A DNA stretch of 41,841 bases. Origin: Burkholderiales bacterium. GTDB lineage: Bacteria; Pseudomonadota; Gammaproteobacteria; Burkholderiales; Burkholderiaceae_B. The notes below the pieces were generated by a model that did not search any database, had not been told where the DNA came from, and saw only the letters and a list, made by a program, of their open reading frames with translations. Shown in pieces: positions 20,277 through 32,262 of the stretch (its first letter is position 1; every line of letters starts with the position of its first letter). The stretch lies in contig JAJTDO010000017.1 in assembly GCA_021300475.1 (NCBI GenBank), positions 1 through 41,841 on the forward strand, read 5' to 3'. A program made the translations under genes and the position numbers.

Positions 20277-20307
20277 GCGCTTGCGTCGAATCATTATTGG
20301 AATTTGC

Positions 20308-22799
<2,492 letters not shown>

Positions 22800-22808
22800 G
22801 TCTTCTGC

Positions 22809-23303
22809 ATGAGTCACTTGCATGTTTCATGGGACGAATATCACCGACTGATTGAATCGTTGGTGATACAAGTGCGAGACAGCGATTGGGAATTCGATGT
22901 GGTGCTTGGGCTTGCCAGAGGCGGTCTGCGGGTGTCTGATGTTATTTCCCGCATTTTCGAAAGGCCGATGGCTGTGTTGGCCGCAAGTTCCTACCGGGAT
23001 GGCAGCGGAACCGTTCAGGGTGTGCTGCAGATATCAAGCAGCATTGCCTTGGTCAGTGAGCGGCTTGGTCCCCGTGTTCTGGTGGTTGACGATCTCTGCG
23101 ACACGGGTAAAACACTTGAAGCGGTGGTGGCGCATTTAAAAGCGCAATACCAAGACATAACAGACATTAAAACCGCTGTGTTGTGGACCAAGAAAGATTC
23201 TGCGTTCAAGCCGGATTTTTCTGCGGTTGAACTCGATGGAAACCCTTGGATACACCAACCGTTCGAGCGTTATGACACCATGACGCCGGGGGATCTGGGT
23301 TGA
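22809..23303 (+). CDS. purine phosphoribosyltransferase (hypoxanthine/xanthine type)
   Basis: The 164-residue protein is a type I phosphoribosyltransferase. The PRPP-binding loop is RVLVVDDLCDTGKTLE near residues 88-103. GLARGGLRVSDVISR near 34-48 is the other conserved loop, and the C-terminal part has AVLWTKKDSAFKPDF and NPWIHQPFER, as in xanthine/hypoxanthine-guanine enzymes. It probably salvages a 6-oxopurine base to its nucleotide in the cytoplasm. Its place nine bases after purA supports a purine role, since IMP is the PurA substrate. The exact base cannot be read from the sequence. Confidence 0.88.
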   Translation: MSHLHVSWDEYHRLIESLVIQVRDSDWEFDVVLGLARGGLRVSDVISRIFERPMAVLAASSYRDGSGTVQGVLQISSSIALVSERLGPRVLVVDDLCDTGKTLEAVVAHLKAQYQDITDIKTAVLWTKKDSAFKPDFSAVELDGNPWIHQPFERYDTMTPGDLG

Positions 23304-23338
23304 AAAGCCAGTTTACGCAGCATCAAAAAAAGTCGGTG

Positions 23339-23354
23339 GAAACATCGATGTTTC
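23339..23354. repeat. perfect 16-base palindrome after the phosphoribosyltransferase gene
   Basis: GAAACATCGATGTTTC is a perfect palindrome without loop, better suited to binding a dimeric protein than to forming a hairpin. It lies 36 bases after the phosphoribosyltransferase stop and about 240 bases before the rnr start, so it could act as an operator for rnr. No regulator gene is nearby. Confidence 0.4.
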
Positions 23355-23405
23355 GAAGTATTTAAGAGCTTGAAGAATCTGAGGATTTTAGAAATTTGGC
23401 ATTAC

Positions 23406-23461
23406 TCCAACATTGCCTTGCTGCATCATTCGCAAAATTTGATGCTTGAAACAACGTTGGA
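23406..23461. repeat. nested inverted repeats downstream of tRNA-Leu
   Basis: TCCAACATTG (23406-23415) pairs with CAACGTTGGA (23452-23461) at nine of ten positions. Inside it GCATCA (23423-23428) pairs with TGATGC (23440-23445). The structure begins ten bases past the tRNA CCA end on the minus strand. No good T-run follows, so it may be a processing or weak termination element for the tRNA transcript. Confidence 0.4.
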
Positions 23462-23471
23462 AAACTTGCCG

Positions 23472-23558
23472 TGGTGCCCAGGAGAGGACTCGAACCTCCA
23501 CAGTGTTGCCACCGCTAGGACCTGAACCTAGTGCGTCTACCAATTCCGCCACCTGGGC
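23472..23558 (-). tRNA. tRNA-Leu (anticodon CAG)
   Basis: The minus strand reads GCCCAGGTGGCGGAATTGGT at the 5' end. It has an A-GCC-like D-arm with GGTAGACGC and an anticodon stem CTAGG/CCTAG around a loop with CAG. The long variable arm GCGGTGGCAACACTGT is typical of class II tRNAs, and the T-arm has GGTTCGAGTCC. The acceptor stem GCCCAGG pairs with CCTGGGC, followed by A and an encoded CCA. The length with CCA is 87. It decodes CUG. It lies antisense to the leader of rnr and has its own strong promoter at 23575-23602. Confidence 0.97.
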
Positions 23559-23574
23559 CGGTGGGAAGCCCGCA

Positions 23575-23602
23575 ATTATATTGGATATAAATAAATTGTC
23601 AA
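23575..23602 (-). promoter_or_regulatory. consensus sigma-70 promoter of tRNA-Leu(CAG)
   Basis: On the minus strand TTGACA (23602-23597) and TATAAT (23580-23575) are both exact consensus hexamers with a 16-base spacer. A GC-rich discriminator (TTGCGGGC) follows, as is typical of stringently controlled stable-RNA genes. The -35 box overlaps the TTG start codon of rnr on the other strand. Confidence 0.85.
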
Positions 23603-26172
23603 ACAAAAAAGAAGAAATCAGCATCCCGAGTCGTGAAGAGATACTTCGCGTATTGCGTCAGGAAGCCACGCCCCTGAGCCGTGAGCAGTTGCAGGACCGT
23701 TTGGGTCTGACCCAAGTTGAGGTTGTGGAAGCGTTTCAAAAGCGCCTCGCCGCTATGGAGCGTGACGGGCAATTAATGCCCAACCGCAAAGGCGTGTTGT
23801 TGTTGTCCACGAAATTGGACTTTATTGCAGGAAAGGTCTCGGGTCACCGTGACGGGTTCGGGTTTTTGTTGCGCGACGACAAAGGCCCCGATGTTTTCCT
23901 TTCCCCGCGTGAAATGCAGAAAATACTGCATGGCGACCGTGTTTTGGTGCGCATCACGGGAACGGACAACCGTGGCCGCCCGGAAGGCACCATTGTGGAA
24001 GTCACTGAGCGTCGCACCAATTTGCTGGTGGGGCGTCTGGTGTCAGAACGCGGCGTCATTTTGGTGGTGCCGGAAGACCAACGCATCAAGCACGACATTC
24101 TGATTCCTCCGGGCGACATCATGAATGCCAAGGCGGGGCAAGTCGTCAGCGTGGAAATCCTCGAGCAACCCAGCCGGTATTCGCAACCCATAGGGCGCAT
24201 CGTGGAAGTGTTGGGGCAGGTTGGCGACCCCGGTATGGAAATTGAAATTGCGGTGCGTAAGTTCGATGTGCCGCATGAATTTTCGAAGGAAGCAGAAAGC
24301 GAAGCAGCCAATCTGGCCGATACGGTTCAGTTCGAAGACATGGCGGGGCGGGTTGATTTGCGCGATGTACCGATGGTCACCATTGATGGCGAGGACGCCA
24401 GAGACTTTGACGATGCGGTTTACTGCGAGCCCACCGGAGAGGGGCGCACAGCCGGATGGCGTTTGATTGTAGCCATTGCCGACGTCAGTCACTACGTCAA
24501 GGATGGCTCATTTCTGGACCGTGATGCCATTGAGCGTGGAACCTCGGTTTATTTTCCTCGCCGGGTCATTCCCATGTTGCCGGAAAAAATTTCCAACGGC
24601 TTGTGCTCCTTGAATCCGGATGTTGATCGTCTGGTACTGGTGTGTGACGCCGTGGTTGGCCCCAAAGGTGCCATCAAGGCCTATCAGTTCTACAACGCAG
24701 TCATTCATTCCGCGGCACGGCTGACCTACACGGATGTCTGGGAGTCCTTGTCAGACCCTGAAGGCCCGACTGCGGAGCGTCTGCAAGCTATTTTGCCCCA
24801 CCTGGAACACCTCCATGAGTTGTACAAGGTGCTGCTGGAGGCGCGCATCAAGCGGGGTGCCATGGAGTTGGAAACCGTGGAAACCATGATTGTTTCCAAT
24901 GCTCAGGGCAAGATTGAAAAAATCATTCCGCGGCGCCGCAACGATGCGCACCGCCTGATTGAAGAATGCATGCTGACCGCAAACGTCTGTGCAGCCGATT
25001 TTTTGCTGCGCAGCAAGCATCCCAGCCTGTACCGCGTTCATGAAGGCCCCACGCCAGAGAAACTGGTCAATCTGAAAAACTTTCTCAAGAGCCTGAGTTT
25101 AACGCTGGGCGGGGGCGAAGACCCCACGGCACAAGACTACGCCGATCTGGTGGCCAGCATTGCCGGTCGTCCTGACCGCGATCTCCTGCAATCCATGATT
25201 TTGCGCTCCATGCAGCAAGCCGTTTACGGCCCTCACAACGTGGGTCACTTCGGCTTGGCGTATGAGGCTTACACACACTTTACGTCGCCCATCCGCCGCT
25301 ATCCGGATTTGCTGGTTCACCGGGTCATCAAGGCTTTGCTGGCCAAACAGGATTACGCACCCCCACGAATTGATGAGCGTGATGAAGGCATCAAGCCGGT
25401 TAAAAAGGGCAGCGCGCTACCGCAGGCAAAAAAGCTTGCTGGTGCGCAGGAAACCGTACAAGCCGGTTCGCGTCTGGCGGCAAAAGTCAGCAAGGCTGAG
25501 TCCTTGGCGCTTTGGGAACAATTGGGGACTTGGTTGTCCTCAACGGAACGCAGGGCCGATGAAGCCTCCCGCGATGTTGAAGCCTGGCTGAAATGCTTTT
25601 TCATGAAAGAAAAAGTGGGCGATGCCTTTTCCGGTCGTATCACCGGTGTGGCACCGTTTGGCGTATTTGTCACCTTGGATGCGCTGTTTGTCGAGGGTCT
25701 GGTTCACGTGTCCGAATTGGGCAACGAGTATTTCCAATACAACGAATCCATGCACGAATTGCGCGGAGAGCGCAGTGGTCGGCGCTATCAATTGACAGAC
25801 AGCATCAATGTTCAGGTTGCGCGTGTAGATCTGGAAGCCAGACGCATTGAGTTCCGCTTGGTGCAGGGCACCACTTTGAAAGACATACTGCGCGATGCAA
25901 AAGCCTTGCCGCATGTCGCCCGGAAACCCGGTTCAGGCAGCAAGAAAAAGCTCGATGCCGACATTGAGCCCTTGGCACCGGTGTTTCCACCGGAAACAGC
26001 GCTCGGTGAGAAGCCGGGAAAACGCGGCGAGAACAAACGCAAGGCGGCCGAAACTTCCCGAGAGCGAACCAATGCGCAAAAGAAGCGCAAGGCTTCGATT
26101 GCCGTCCAGCAACTAGCGCCCAAGGCTGGTTCAAAAACAAAAAGTAAAACTGCGGCTGTCCGCAAACGTTAG
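23596..26172 (+). CDS. rnr: ribonuclease R
   Basis: RNase R is a processive 3'-to-5' exonuclease that degrades structured RNA and acts in rRNA quality control and trans-translation. The 858-residue product has an N-terminal helix-turn-helix-like region (PLSREQLQDRLGLTQVEV), then cold-shock domains (GKVSGHRDGFGFLLRD near residue 78). The RNB catalytic domain carries TIDGEDARDFDDAV near 264, whose Asp residues bind metal. An S1 domain starts near 674 (GRITGVAPFGVFVTL), and a Lys/Arg-rich tail follows from about 760. No ATG fits; TTG at 23596 gives the sequence SNKKEEISIPSREEIL and has GGATAT upstream, and TTG at 23581 is an alternative. The open frame further upstream crosses the tRNA gene and is not coding. 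Confidence 0.95.
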   Translation: MSNKKEEISIPSREEILRVLRQEATPLSREQLQDRLGLTQVEVVEAFQKRLAAMERDGQLMPNRKGVLLLSTKLDFIAGKVSGHRDGFGFLLRDDKGPDVFLSPREMQKILHGDRVLVRITGTDNRGRPEGTIVEVTERRTNLLVGRLVSERGVILVVPEDQRIKHDILIPPGDIMNAKAGQVVSVEILEQPSRYSQPIGRIVEVLGQVGDPGMEIEIAVRKFDVPHEFSKEAESEAANLADTVQFEDMAGRVDLRDVPMVTIDGEDARDFDDAVYCEPTGEGRTAGWRLIVAIADVSHYVKDGSFLDRDAIERGTSVYFPRRVIPMLPEKISNGLCSLNPDVDRLVLVCDAVVGPKGAIKAYQFYNAVIHSAARLTYTDVWESLSDPEGPTAERLQAILPHLEHLHELYKVLLEARIKRGAMELETVETMIVSNAQGKIEKIIPRRRNDAHRLIEECMLTANVCAADFLLRSKHPSLYRVHEGPTPEKLVNLKNFLKSLSLTLGGGEDPTAQDYADLVASIAGRPDRDLLQSMILRSMQQAVYGPHNVGHFGLAYEAYTHFTSPIRRYPDLLVHRVIKALLAKQDYAPPRIDERDEGIKPVKKGSALPQAKKLAGAQETVQAGSRLAAKVSKAESLALWEQLGTWLSSTERRADEASRDVEAWLKCFFMKEKVGDAFSGRITGVAPFGVFVTLDALFVEGLVHVSELGNEYFQYNESMHELRGERSGRRYQLTDSINVQVARVDLEARRIEFRLVQGTTLKDILRDAKALPHVARKPGSGSKKKLDADIEPLAPVFPPETALGEKPGKRGENKRKAAETSRERTNAQKKRKASIAVQQLAPKAGSKTKSKTAAVRKR

Positions 26173-26181
26173 GAGAGGCCT

Positions 26182-26919
26182 TTGCCTACTTTGTATGGTT
26201 TTCATGCGGTGTCTGCGCGTCTGCGCCATGCACCGTCTTCAGTTCAGGAAGTTTTTTACGATGCCACCCGCCGTGACAAACGGATGCAGGCGTTTCTCGA
26301 CAAAGCGGTTTCGCAAGGCGTGAAGCTGACTGCCGCTGATGAAAAGCGGTTGTCGTCCCTGTCGGGGCACGGCAGACACCAGGGTGTTGTGGCGGTGGCT
26401 GACGAAGTGGTGCTGAACCACAATTTGTACGATGTGCTGGACAGCGCCGGCTCGTCGGGTTTGTTCTTGGTGCTAGACAGCATCACTGATCCCCACAACC
26501 TGGGCGCTTGTCTGCGTGTGGCTGACGGGGCGGGTGCACACGCCGTCATCGCCCCCAAAGACCGTGCATGCGGCATTACCCCTGTGGTGGCCAAGGTGGC
26601 TTCCGGTGCATTGGAAACCGTGCCTTACATTACCGTTACCAATTTGGCCAGAACCTTGATGGAAATGGCGGAAAGTGGTGTGCGTCTGGTGGGGGCGGCC
26701 GGCGAAGCCACTGCCACGATCTACGATGTGGACTCTCGGGCTTCCACCGCGTGGGTGCTGGGTGCCGAAGGTGAGGGCTTGCGCCGTTTGACGCGTGAAA
26801 AATGCGATGAACTGGTGCGCATCCCCATGGCCGGCTCTGTCGAGAGCCTGAATGTTTCCGTGGCCTCGTCGTTGTGCTTGTACGAAAGTGTTCGTCAGCG
26901 AACCCACGCCAAGGCGTAG
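26182..26919 (+). CDS. rlmB: 23S rRNA (guanosine(2251)-2'-O)-methyltransferase RlmB
   Basis: RlmB methylates the ribose of G2251 in the peptidyl-transferase P-loop of 23S rRNA. The 245-residue product has an N-terminal L30e-like substrate-binding domain, with [16 protein letters not shown] at the start and [12 protein letters not shown] near residue 70. The SPOUT (knotted) methyltransferase domain follows: [23 protein letters not shown] near 96-118, [15 protein letters not shown] near 192, and [14 protein letters not shown] at the end. The start is TTG at 26182, with AGGAGAGG seven bases upstream. Only nine bases separate it from rnr, as in E. coli, so the two are co-transcribed. Confidence 0.97.
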   Translation: MPTLYGFHAVSARLRHAPSSVQEVFYDATRRDKRMQAFLDKAVSQGVKLTAADEKRLSSLSGHGRHQGVVAVADEVVLNHNLYDVLDSAGSSGLFLVLDSITDPHNLGACLRVADGAGAHAVIAPKDRACGITPVVAKVASGALETVPYITVTNLARTLMEMAESGVRLVGAAGEATATIYDVDSRASTAWVLGAEGEGLRRLTREKCDELVRIPMAGSVESLNVSVASSLCLYESVRQRTHAKA

Positions 26920-26959
26920 TAGACTGCGTTTCCTTTTTTTGCTTTTCTGACTGATTGAC

Positions 26960-29287
26960 ATGGATTCACTGCTGTTGGATGTAAGTTCCGAAGAACCCTC
27001 GGATTCAATCACCTTGGCGCACTACGCTGAACGCGCCTATCTGGATTACGCCGTCTCTGTGGTCAAGGGCAGGGCACTGCCTGATGTCTGTGATGGACAG
27101 AAGCCGGTACAACGCCGCATTCTGTTTGCCATGACTGAAATGGGTCTGGGGCCAGGCGCCAAGCCAATGAAGTCTGCGCGCGTGGTGGGCGATGTGCTGG
27201 GTAAATTCCATCCGCACGGCGATCAGGCCGCCTATGAGGCGCTGGTTCGCATGGCGCAGGGGTTCACCTTGCGTTATCCCCTCATCGACGGACAGGGCAA
27301 CTTTGGTTCGCGCGATGGTGACGGTGCTGCCGCCATGCGATACACCGAAGCCAGACTGACGCCGGTGGCCAGTTTGTTGCTCGATGAGATTGACATGGGT
27401 ACGGTGGATTTCATGCCCACCTACGACGGTACCTTGCGTGAGCCTAAGTTGTTGCCTGCACGTCTGCCGTTTGTACTGCTCAATGGTGCCTCTGGCATTG
27501 CTGTCGGTATGGCCACTGAAATTCCACCCCACAATTTGCGGGAAGTGGCTCAGGCAGTGGTCACCCTGATCGCAAAACCGGACACCTCACTGGATGAGGT
27601 CATGGCCTTGATTCCCGGGCCTGATTTTCCGGGGGGGGCGCAAATTATTTCCAGCCCCGAGGCCATCCGCGAAGTCTACGCCACAGGTCGGGGCAGCGTG
27701 AAGGTTCGTGCGCGCTGGACCATAGAAGAAATGGCCAGAGGGCAATGGCAACTGGTCATCAATGAATTGCCCCCGAATACGTCGTCTGCCAAGGTGCTTG
27801 AGGAAATTGAGGAGCTGACCAATCCGAAAGTCAAGCCTGGCAAGAAAAGCCTGAGCCCGGACCAGCAAACCATGAAGCAGACGCTGCTGGGTGTTTTGGA
27901 TGCCGTGCGTGACGAGTCAGGCAAAGCCGCCGCGGTTCGCCTTGTTTTCGAACCGAAGTCCCGCAACATCGACGTCAATGAGTTCGTCACCTTGCTGCTG
28001 GCGCACACCAGTCTGGAGACCAACACATCCATCAATCTGGTGTCCATTGCCAGAGACGGCAGGCCGGGCCAGCGGGGCCTGTTGGCCATGTTGCTAGACT
28101 GGATAGAGTTCCGGGCCATCACCATCCGTCGCCGCAGCCAGCACCGCTTACTGCAAGTGGAAGACCGTTTGCATGTGCTGGAAGGGCGTTTGATTGCTTG
28201 GTTGAACATTGATGAAGTGATTGCCACGATCCGCGAAGCCGATGAGCCGAAGTCTGCACTGATGGCCCGCTTCTCTTTGTCTGAACGCCAGGCAGAGGAC
28301 ATTCTCGAGATTCGTTTGCGTCAATTGGCGCGCTTGGAAAAAATCAAGATTGAACAGGAAATGGCGGGGCTGAGAACCGAAAAGGAAGACCTTCAGGCCT
28401 TGCTGGCGGATGAGGGAAAGCTTCGCCGTCGCATGGTCAGTGAAATCCGCAAGGACGCTGAAAAGTTCGGCGATGACCGTAGAACCGTCATTGAAATGGC
28501 GCAGAAAGCGCAAGTCGAGGTCAAGGTCATTGATGAGCCTGTTACCGTGATCGTTTCAAGCCGCTTCTGGCTGCGGGCCCGTCAAGGGCACGGGTTGGAT
28601 CCACAAACCTTCAACTTCAAATCAGGCGATGCCTTGGGTTCCACCCATGAGTGCAGAACCACAGACTCACTGGCGGCCTTCGGCAGCGGCACGGCACAGA
28701 ACCGGGTGTTCAGCATTCCGGTGTCGGCTTTGCCCGGCGGCCGGGGTGATGGCGCTCCGCTGCAAAGCTTCATTGAACTGATGCCGGCAGGTCAGATTGC
28801 CTGCGTGCTGGCGCAACCCCCTGAGCGGCAACTCCTGCTGGCAGGTACTGGCGGTTATGGTTTTGTCTGCAAGTTTGGTGATTTGCAGACCCGGCAAAAG
28901 GCGGGCAAGTCTTTTCTGTCGCTGGACGAGGCCGAGCGTTTGTTGCCGCCCGTGCCACTGAGCGCAGAGCACTCGCATTGTGCGGTGCTCTCTGACAAGG
29001 GACGTTTTCATGTGTTCCCTCTGGCAGAAATGAAAACCTTGTCCGGCGGTGGCCGTGGCGTTCAATGCCTGCCGCTGAAAGAGGGCGAGCAGTTGTTGGG
29101 TGTGTTGCCAATTGCCACGGGCGATGCCCTGGAGGTTTACGGTACTGGGCGCGCAGGCAAAACCCAGATATTGCTGATCAAGGCACAAGACCTTCAATCG
29201 CGCATTGGCAAGCGCGGCGGCAAGGGCAGGGAGCTGGACGTCAAGTTCAAGATTGAAGGTTTCAGACGGGCCTCTGCATTGATTTAA
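26960..29287 (+). CDS. parC: DNA topoisomerase IV subunit A
   Basis: ParC is the cutting and rejoining subunit of topoisomerase IV, which unlinks daughter chromosomes. The 775-residue product starts [20 protein letters not shown] and has [12 protein letters not shown]. The winged-helix segment is [16 protein letters not shown], and the catalytic Tyr is in [10 protein letters not shown] (residue 128). The [17 protein letters not shown] motif precedes it, and the C-terminal pinwheel domain is short and degenerate, as in ParC rather than GyrA, which would have a full GyrA-box. parE, often beside parC in relatives, is not in the window. The gene follows rlmB by 40 bases. Confidence 0.96.
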   Translation: MDSLLLDVSSEEPSDSITLAHYAERAYLDYAVSVVKGRALPDVCDGQKPVQRRILFAMTEMGLGPGAKPMKSARVVGDVLGKFHPHGDQAAYEALVRMAQGFTLRYPLIDGQGNFGSRDGDGAAAMRYTEARLTPVASLLLDEIDMGTVDFMPTYDGTLREPKLLPARLPFVLLNGASGIAVGMATEIPPHNLREVAQAVVTLIAKPDTSLDEVMALIPGPDFPGGAQIISSPEAIREVYATGRGSVKVRARWTIEEMARGQWQLVINELPPNTSSAKVLEEIEELTNPKVKPGKKSLSPDQQTMKQTLLGVLDAVRDESGKAAAVRLVFEPKSRNIDVNEFVTLLLAHTSLETNTSINLVSIARDGRPGQRGLLAMLLDWIEFRAITIRRRSQHRLLQVEDRLHVLEGRLIAWLNIDEVIATIREADEPKSALMARFSLSERQAEDILEIRLRQLARLEKIKIEQEMAGLRTEKEDLQALLADEGKLRRRMVSEIRKDAEKFGDDRRTVIEMAQKAQVEVKVIDEPVTVIVSSRFWLRARQGHGLDPQTFNFKSGDALGSTHECRTTDSLAAFGSGTAQNRVFSIPVSALPGGRGDGAPLQSFIELMPAGQIACVLAQPPERQLLLAGTGGYGFVCKFGDLQTRQKAGKSFLSLDEAERLLPPVPLSAEHSHCAVLSDKGRFHVFPLAEMKTLSGGGRGVQCLPLKEGEQLLGVLPIATGDALEVYGTGRAGKTQILLIKAQDLQSRIGKRGGKGRELDVKFKIEGFRRASALI

Positions 29288-29326
29288 CGGGTGGTGCCCT
29301 TGCTGACGCTCAGCAAGGGGGCCGTC

Positions 29327-30199
29327 TTACGGAGCCAGCAGTGCAGCGCCAATAACGCCTGCCGAATCGCCCAGTTCGTGCTGCACAATGGGCGTTGTCA
29401 TTTCCCCTCCGAAAATCCGCGATCTCACCTCGGCTACCCCGCGGTCATACAGGCCGGGCAGGTTGGAAAGACCGCCGCCCAGCACAATGATGTCGGGGTC
29501 CAAAACCGCAATAAGATTGGCCACTGCAGAACCAAAGCGTTGATAAAACCCCTGTTGTGTGGTGCTGAATTCAGGCGCATCACTGTTCAGGATTTTTTCT
29601 GAAGAGACGCAGACTCCGGTCTGCGCTAAATGCATTTTCTCAATGCCGCTACCGGAAATAAAGGTTTCAACACAGCCTCGCGCCCCGCAATAGCAGAGCG
29701 GTCCGTTGGGGTCCAGTGTCATGTGCCCCCATTCGCCTGCCAATGATTGCGGTCCGGAGCGTATTTTTTGATTCAACACAATACCTCCGCCGCAACCTGT
29801 TCCCATAATGACCCCAAAGACGCATTCATAACCACGGCCTGCGCCCAAAATGGACTCTGCCAATGCGAAGCAATTCGCATCGTTTTCAACGCGGATCGGT
29901 TGTTTCAAGGCGACTTCCAGCGCGTCCTTCAGGGGGTAGCCGTTCAGGCAAACGGTGTTGGAGTTTTTTAGCAGTCCGGTTTTTTTAGCAAGCGCCCCCG
30001 GTGTACCAACACCGATGGCTGCGTGTTCAATGCCATTGCTTTTCTTTAATTCATGAACCAAACCTGCAATTCTTGAAATGATGTGTTCAGGACCCTGCTG
30101 GGCTTCGGTGGGTATTCTGAGCCTCGCTGTAACCCTGAGCCGCTCGTCGAGCACCACCCCCTCGATTTTTGTTCCACCCAGATCAATGCCGATTTTCAA
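29327..30199 (-). CDS. ROK family sugar kinase
   Basis: This 290-residue cytoplasmic kinase has the ROK pattern. The ATP-phosphate loop [11 protein letters not shown] is near residues 4-14, the catalytic Asp is in [12 protein letters not shown] near 103, and [15 protein letters not shown] follows. The zinc-binding segment [13 protein letters not shown] near residue 170 is the ROK signature CxCGxxGCxE. Known ROK enzymes phosphorylate fructose, glucose, mannose or N-acetylglucosamine; the sugar here is not clear. The start is TTG at 30199, chosen because AAGGGGGT lies upstream and no ATG fits; longer frames add residues unlike the family. It is divergent from htpG, and its start lies next to the htpG promoter. 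Confidence 0.9.
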   Translation of the reverse strand: MKIGIDLGGTKIEGVVLDERLRVTARLRIPTEAQQGPEHIISRIAGLVHELKKSNGIEHAAIGVGTPGALAKKTGLLKNSNTVCLNGYPLKDALEVALKQPIRVENDANCFALAESILGAGRGYECVFGVIMGTGCGGGIVLNQKIRSGPQSLAGEWGHMTLDPNGPLCYCGARGCVETFISGSGIEKMHLAQTGVCVSSEKILNSDAPEFSTTQQGFYQRFGSAVANLIAVLDPDIIVLGGGLSNLPGLYDRGVAEVRSRIFGGEMTTPIVQHELGDSAGVIGAALLAP

Positions 30200-30207
30200 A
30201 TGACCCC

Positions 30208-30235
30208 CTTGAAATTCTTGAAACACACCCAATCT
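30208..30235 (+). promoter_or_regulatory. candidate heat-shock (sigma-32) promoter of htpG
   Basis: CTTGAAA (30208-30214), a 13-base spacer and CCCAATCT (30228-30235) closely match the sigma-32 pattern CTTGAAA/CCCATNT. A second CTTGAAA at 30217-30223 overlaps it. Transcription would begin about 35-40 bases before the htpG ATG at 30281. HtpG is a classical heat-shock gene, which supports the call. Confidence 0.55.
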
Positions 30236-30280
30236 CTGAGCGTGGGATTTTATTTGTACCAACATAACAGGAGTTTTACC

Positions 30281-32176
30281 ATGGGCGCGCCCAAAGAAAC
30301 GCTAGGCTTTCAGGCCGAAGTCAAACAACTGCTCAATCTGATGATTCATTCCTTGTATTCCAACAAGGAAATTTTTCTGCGAGAACTCGTCTCCAATGCC
30401 TCGGACGCTTGCGACAAGCTTCGGTTTGAAGCCATTAACAACGACAGCTTGTACGACGGCGATTCTGAACTGCGCATTCGCGTCGATTACGACAAGAATG
30501 CAAATACCATCACCATCTCAGACAACGGCATAGGCTTGTCCCGTGAAGAAGCCATTGATCATTTGGGTACGATCGCAAAATCAGGCACCAAAGAGTTTTT
30601 CAGCAAATTGTCAGGCGACCAGCAACGCGATGCCGCCTTGATCGGTCAGTTCGGCGTTGGCTTTTACTCGGCCTTCATTGTGGCCGACAAAGTGACGGTT
30701 GAGTCTCGCCGCGCTGGTTTGTCTTATGACCAGGGCGTGCGTTGGGAGTCTGATGGCAGCGGCGAGTTTTCAATTGAACAAATTGAACTGAATAAACGCG
30801 GCACCAGTGTCATTCTGCATTTGCGCGAAGGTGAAGAAGAGTTGCTCAACAGCTGGAAGTTGCGTGGCATCATCACCAAGTACTCCGACCATATTTCCTT
30901 GCCCATTGAAATGGCCAAGGAAGACTGGGACAAAGACGCCAATGAAATGAAGCGCACGGGTGAATGGGAAGCGGTGAACAAGGCCAGTGCACTCTGGACC
31001 CGTTCAAAAAGCGACATTACAGAAGAGCAGTACAACGAGTTTTATAAAACGTTGAGCTACGATTTTGAAAACCCCTTGGCCTACACTCACAACCGTGTGG
31101 AAGGCCGCAGCGAATACACGCAGTTGCTCTACATTCCTGCGCGTGCCCCGTTTGACATGTGGGACAGAAACCAGCGCAAGGGCCTGAAGCTCTACGTCAA
31201 GCGCGTGTTCATTATGGAAGACGCCGAACAACTGATGCCAGGTTACCTGCGTTTTGTAAAAGGCGTGATTGATTCTGCTGATCTTCCTTTGAACGTGTCG
31301 CGTGAAATTTTGCAGGAAAGCCGTGATGTAAAAGCCATCCGGGAAGGTTCGACAAAAAAGATCCTCTCCATGCTGGAAGATCTGGCAACGAACCATGCGG
31401 AAAAATACGAAAAGTTCTGGTCAGAGTTTGGTCAGGTGCTAAAAGAAGGTTTGGGCGAAGACAGCAACAACAAAGAGCGCATTGCCAAGTTGTGCCGCTT
31501 TGCCTCAACCCACGGCGATTCTGACGCGCAGGTGGTTTCACTTTCTGAGTACGTGAGCCGCATGAAAGAAGGTCAGGACAAAATTTATTACGTGACTGGC
31601 GATACTTACCAAGCAGCCAAGTTCAGCCCCCACCTTGAAGTTTTCAAGAAAAAGGGCGTTGAGGTTTTGGTGCTCACCGACCGTGTTGATGAATGGATGT
31701 TGTCTTTCCTCACAGAGTTCGACGGCAAAACACTGCAATCTGTCGCCAAAGGCGGGCTGGATTTGGGTTCTCTGGAAGATGAAGCTGAAAAGGAAACCAA
31801 AACCAAGGTTGAAGGCGAGTTCAAGGACGTGCTGGCCAGAATTCAGGAAAGTCTGAAAGACCGGATCAAGGAGGCCCGCGTTACCTTGCGTTTGACCGAC
31901 AGCCCGGCTTGTCTGGTTTATGACGAAAACGAAATGAGTGGTCATTTGCAGCGCATGCTTAAACAGGCGGGTCAAGCCGCACCTGAAAGCAAACCTGTGC
32001 TTGAATTGAACCCTGAGCACCCGTTGATTCAAAGGCTGAAAATTGAAAAAGACAGCTTTGATGCGTGGGTGAATGTGTTGTTTGATCAGGCGCTGCTGGC
32101 TGAAGGCGGTCAATTGACCGATCCGGCAGGTTTTGTCCGACGCTTGAATATGTTGCTGCTGACCATCAAGGCCTAA
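30281..32176 (+). CDS. htpG: molecular chaperone HtpG (Hsp90)
   Basis: HtpG is the bacterial Hsp90, an ATP-driven dimer that remodels client proteins with DnaK. The 631-residue product has the GHKL ATP site: [17 protein letters not shown] near residue 34, [28 protein letters not shown] near 84-111 and [12 protein letters not shown] near 126. The middle domain contains [11 protein letters not shown] and [13 protein letters not shown], and the C-terminal dimerisation region ends the protein. The ATG at 30281 has ACAGGAG upstream. The longer open frame starting at 30083 overlaps the divergent ROK gene and is not used. A bidirectional terminator follows. Confidence 0.98.
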   Translation: MGAPKETLGFQAEVKQLLNLMIHSLYSNKEIFLRELVSNASDACDKLRFEAINNDSLYDGDSELRIRVDYDKNANTITISDNGIGLSREEAIDHLGTIAKSGTKEFFSKLSGDQQRDAALIGQFGVGFYSAFIVADKVTVESRRAGLSYDQGVRWESDGSGEFSIEQIELNKRGTSVILHLREGEEELLNSWKLRGIITKYSDHISLPIEMAKEDWDKDANEMKRTGEWEAVNKASALWTRSKSDITEEQYNEFYKTLSYDFENPLAYTHNRVEGRSEYTQLLYIPARAPFDMWDRNQRKGLKLYVKRVFIMEDAEQLMPGYLRFVKGVIDSADLPLNVSREILQESRDVKAIREGSTKKILSMLEDLATNHAEKYEKFWSEFGQVLKEGLGEDSNNKERIAKLCRFASTHGDSDAQVVSLSEYVSRMKEGQDKIYYVTGDTYQAAKFSPHLEVFKKKGVEVLVLTDRVDEWMLSFLTEFDGKTLQSVAKGGLDLGSLEDEAEKETKTKVEGEFKDVLARIQESLKDRIKEARVTLRLTDSPACLVYDENEMSGHLQRMLKQAGQAAPESKPVLELNPEHPLIQRLKIEKDSFDAWVNVLFDQALLAEGGQLTDPAGFVRRLNMLLLTIKA

Positions 32177-32198
32177 ACAACAGTTTTTAAGCCTGACG

Positions 32199-32242
32199 AA
32201 AAAATCGCACCATTGCCAAAACAGCAGTGGTGCGATTTTTTT
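32199..32242. terminator. bidirectional Rho-independent terminator between htpG and the glycine-zipper gene
   Basis: ATCGCACCA (32204-32212) pairs with TGGTGCGAT (32228-32236) around a 15-base loop. The stem is flanked by a run of A on the left and a run of seven T on the right, so it can stop both htpG on the plus strand and the convergent gene on the minus strand. Confidence 0.8.
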
Positions 32243-32262
32243 ACGGTTTGTTTACCGTAGGC

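Noticed and set aside
23446-23595. N-terminal extension of RNase R starting at 23446
   Set aside because: This part of the frame is the antisense of tRNA-Leu and does not resemble RNase R; the family sequence begins at the TTG at 23596.
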